Below are positions 61,542 to 64,000 of a stretch of DNA of 64,000 bases, piece after piece. Made by a program: the position numbers and the translations under genes. The stretch lies in the NCBI GenBank assembly GCA_009746045.1, contig RPFO01000934.1, forward strand, positions 124,001-188,000, given 5' to 3'. Numbering within the stretch: the first letter of the stretch is position 1; each line of letters starts with the position of its first letter. Below the pieces are notes generated by a model. It did no database searches. It had not been told where the DNA came from and saw only the letters and a list, made by a program, of their open reading frames with translations. This DNA comes from Mesostigma viride. Its lineage: Eukaryota > Streptophyta > Mesostigmatophyceae > Mesostigmatales > Mesostigmataceae.

Positions 61542-62886
61542 CTGCAAATAAAATCCCGTGACGAGAGCAAGTAGTAAGGCTACCATGGCAAGCAGAAAGT
61601 ACTTGTTTGCATGCACAGAATCTTACTCATGAGGTAGCATACCAGGTGTTATTCTCATGCCAGTTCCACCTCTCTGCACGTCAACCGTTGTGACGAGAGT
61701 CAGTAGTGAGGCAGGCAGTTAGTACGCGCGAGCTTGCATGCACGGGGGCACTGCACTGTGTAGCATACCGGCGGCCTTGTTCTCGTGCAATCTATCCTCA
61801 GCCAATGCCGACATACGTCACAGTTGCAAGCTAGGGCATCCAACCATGTCCGCGTGTTGGGTGCCTCCCTATCCTCCGTCCACCAGTTTCTACTGCTGGC
61901 GCCGCACATAACCTGCCGGTGCCCACATGCCTTAAGACATGCGACACTGCGCAATTTACACGATCTAACTGATGGATTCATTGCGTTGCCGTATCGCACC
62001 CGTGTGAAGCGGTCAGTGCTATTCTTCGAGCGGACATCAGCGCTCTTCTTCTTCTTCCACTGTGAGTTGATCCCATTGCCTACAGCCTAATGAACACACC
62101 TGTGTCAAGTGGCCACCGGCCTTATGCATCTTGCTATTCGTTGTAGTGCCCGTTAACTGTAATGCCTTCAACCCACCCGTGTCGAGCGCCCACACGTCGT
62201 TGAACACCTTGGCCCGATCGTACGCGTTGGAGTAGTCCCACCCGCCGTAGATGATGACGTGCCGGCCGTCAGGCGCCAGCACCGCACTGTGCCCGGTGCG
62301 TGCGGCCGGGGATGCCTGCGCGCTGGTGAGCGTGGGCGGCTCAAACCAGGTGTACGTGTCTGCGAGCAAGACCACAAACAAACAAAAGTCCCAGTATTCC
62401 ATGATAAGGAGTGAGCGTTGTTAATAAGTGTGGGCGGGTCACAACCCGTGTACCTTTCTGCAAGCAAGACCACCGACATAGATAGCCAAAGCAATATTAT
62501 TATTGTTATTATTATTAATATTATTATTCGAGACAGAATGAGATTTGAATGCAAATGACCGTGGGCGGCTCAAACATGGCCACAGACATGGACATGGCTG
62601 TAAGTGCGCCACAAGCAACTTAAGGATGGCACCGCGAGGATTCCCCTGCCCATAAGGATCCAATCAAGCCTGCCCAAAGATCCAATCAAGCCTGCCAAAA
62701 AGATCCAATCAAGCCTGCCAAAAAGATCCAATCAAGCATGCCAAAAAGTATCCAATCAAGGCTACCCTTTGAATAGCTACGTCATCAAGTTGTTCAACAG
62801 CTGCGAGATTGAGATGGGGGGAGGGGCCGAGGGGGGACCGAGGGAAGGGGCGGGGGGGGAGATGGGGGGGGCAAGGGGGGGGGGGG

Positions 62887-62978
<92 letters not shown>

Positions 62979-63888
62979 GACAGAGAGAGAACATTACTAC
63001 CACACGTACCGTGTCCAGAACAGTCACGTATCTACAATCGTTATTTCTTCCTATCCTACCGTTTTCTTTCACGAACCACATCACTCGCCCAACACGTGCA
63101 TCTATCTAAAACTTCATACTACTTTTTGAGCTATCTGCTCATTTTATAGTTATGTTGCGGCGGGCTCAAAGGGGGCCGACCTGCCGCCTGTAGCGTAGCT
63201 CTACCGTACGTCACCTACACCATGTGAGGTGCTTGTTGTTACATAGGACTAGAGAGAAGGGGACCGGCGTTGCGCCGGTACTAGCGCCTACAGGCACCGT
63301 GCCCGCCCTCAATTGAGGGGGGCGCGGTGCCTTGAGACATGTGCTTTGTTTTTCATTTTCACACCGTACTTAGAGTGGTGTGGTGAGCCTAGGGAGGCCT
63401 TTTTGCAGCTGAATGATTTTGAGGGTGTGGCTAGGCTCAACTGTTAAAGCCTGCACACACTCATTGTAATAAACTTGTTTCTTTGGTAGGAAGGTACTCC
63501 AATGGACCTTAGCTTCTGCACCTATTATATACATTCCTTGCATCCTACCTTCCTATCTATGTATGACATCTGCACCTATTATATACATTCCTTGCATCCT
63601 ACCTTCCTATCTATGTATGACACCCCATCCTATACATTCCTTGCATCCTACCTTCCTATCGATGTATGACACCCCATCCTATACATTCCTTGCATCCTAC
63701 CTTCCTATCGATGTATGACAACCCATCCCATCCCTCACCGGTGTCCAGCACGTGCACCTCCTTGAAGCACTTCTTGCCCCCGTTGCCCCCGAACACGACG
63801 ATCATGTTGCGGACAAGTGTCGCGCTGTGGTACGCGCGCGCCTGCGGGGCCGTGCCACGCACCATCGGCTTGTACCAGTTGTACAAAT
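61366..63888 (-). CDS. Kelch-repeat protein, 3' part (three exons)
   Basis: Exons 63888-63739, 62359-62177 and 61541-61366 join in frame (phase 1 at each junction) and end at TAG. Each encodes about one kelch blade: WYKPMVRGTAPQARAYHSAT, VVFGGNGGKKCFKEVHVLDT; WFEPPTL, RTGHSAVLAP, IIYGGWDYSNAYD, DVWALDT; WQWHEVKMEGTAPEARCGHG and AVIMGGQLLGEIKSNSVHAI. The R-x-x-H-S, GG doublets and W spacing are kelch hallmarks, so a beta-propeller protein-interaction domain is expected. The 5' part lies beyond the right edge. Introns are GT-AG and repeat-rich. Confidence 0.85.
61651..61745. repeat. Copy of the kelch terminal-exon acceptor region
   Basis: CCACCTCTCTGCACGTCAAC, TGACGAGAGTCAGTAGTGAG and CTTGCATGCACG repeat 61,530-61,620 (CAGCTCTCTGCAAATAAAAT, TGACGAGAGCAAGTAGTAAG, TTTGCATGCACA), about 125 bp upstream in the transcript. 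Confidence 0.75.
62177..62359 (-). CDS. Kelch exon (middle)
   Basis: A 183-bp exon after acceptor GCTCGCAG with donor GTGGGTTG. It encodes a complete blade ending NDVWALDT. Confidence 0.87.
62411..62582. repeat. Two copies of the kelch middle-exon acceptor region
   Basis: GTGTGGGCGGGTCACAACCC, GTGTACCTTTCTGCAAGCAAG (62,429-62,470) and GTGGGCGGCTCAAACATGG (62,561-62,579) repeat the exon start and acceptor (GTGGGCGGCTCAAACCAGG, TGTACGTGTCTGCGAGCAAG at 62,331-62,370). Confidence 0.8.
62660..62990. repeat. 22-bp tandem repeat and GA tract in the kelch intron
   Basis: AGATCCAATCAAGCCTGCCA plus AA is repeated about five times (62,660-62,762). A G-rich run and (GA)n follow at 62,896-62,990. Confidence 0.95.
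63530..63735. repeat. Tandem repeat of about 57 bp beside the kelch donor
   Basis: ATACATTCCTTGCATCCTAC, CTTCCTATCTATGTATGACA and CCCCATCCT are repeated about four times; the last copy abuts the donor at 63,738. Confidence 0.93.
63739..63888 (-). CDS. Kelch exon (upstream of the three)
   Basis: A 150-bp exon after acceptor CCACACGGCAG with donor GTGAGGG. It completes a split Asp codon at the start and ends phase 1. Confidence 0.85.
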
Positions 63889-64000
63889 CTGCCGTGTGGC
63901 AGCATCACAGCAGTTTGGTGCAAAGGCTATCAATAAGCGAAGGGGGGATAGTGAAATAATTGGAGTATCGATGATAATGATGAGAATGATGACAACAATA

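Overview
This is nuclear DNA of a eukaryote, most likely a unicellular alga or other protist; I cannot place the lineage from sequence alone. The evidence is spliceosomal GT-AG introns cutting GC-rich coding exons, Kozak-like starts, non-LTR (LINE) and hAT-type transposons, a tRNA-derived SINE-like repeat, and very heavy micro- and minisatellite content. Most long open frames are repeat artefacts. Three host genes can be assembled by exon joining.

Layout. 1-10,000 is transposon debris: Tc1/mariner-like ends, LINE fragments, and a 1.67 kb hAT-like element (4476-6141) that splits a LINE. 10,180-24,922 (minus strand) is one 11-exon gene for a predicted 1142-residue membrane-tethered NEK-like protein kinase. 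All 11 exons join in frame (3429 bp). The kinase C-lobe carries an insert of about 550 residues, and the introns are packed with repeats. A second gene starts divergently at 26,237 on the plus strand; its product is unrecognised (MGN- start, Pro/Ser-rich, then a Lys-rich exon). 30,000-39,070 is dominated by degenerate LINE copies, one carrying a SINE-like insertion. 41,337-51,500 is a 10.2 kb hAT-like element with a perfect 8-bp target duplication. Nested in it is an 8.8 kb pair of CACTA-type inverted ends and a 5 kb purine-rich satellite with 373/747/1615-bp higher-order structure. 52,906-58,953 is another hAT-like element with an 8-bp target duplication, inserted in a LINE ORF1 relic. 59,100-61,070 is more LINE sequence. 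61,366 to the right edge (minus strand) is the 3' part of a kelch-repeat gene.

The most unusual signal is shared by all three host genes. Their introns, and one 3' flank, contain extra copies of short segments spanning the neighbouring exon-intron junction, so each copy carries part of the exon plus its 5' or 3' splice site. The extreme case is kinase intron 4, where the end of the glycine-loop exon plus its donor is repeated about 25 times. I propose that introns here grow by tandem duplication seeded at exon edges, leaving arrays of decoy splice sites. This is inference and needs RNA data.
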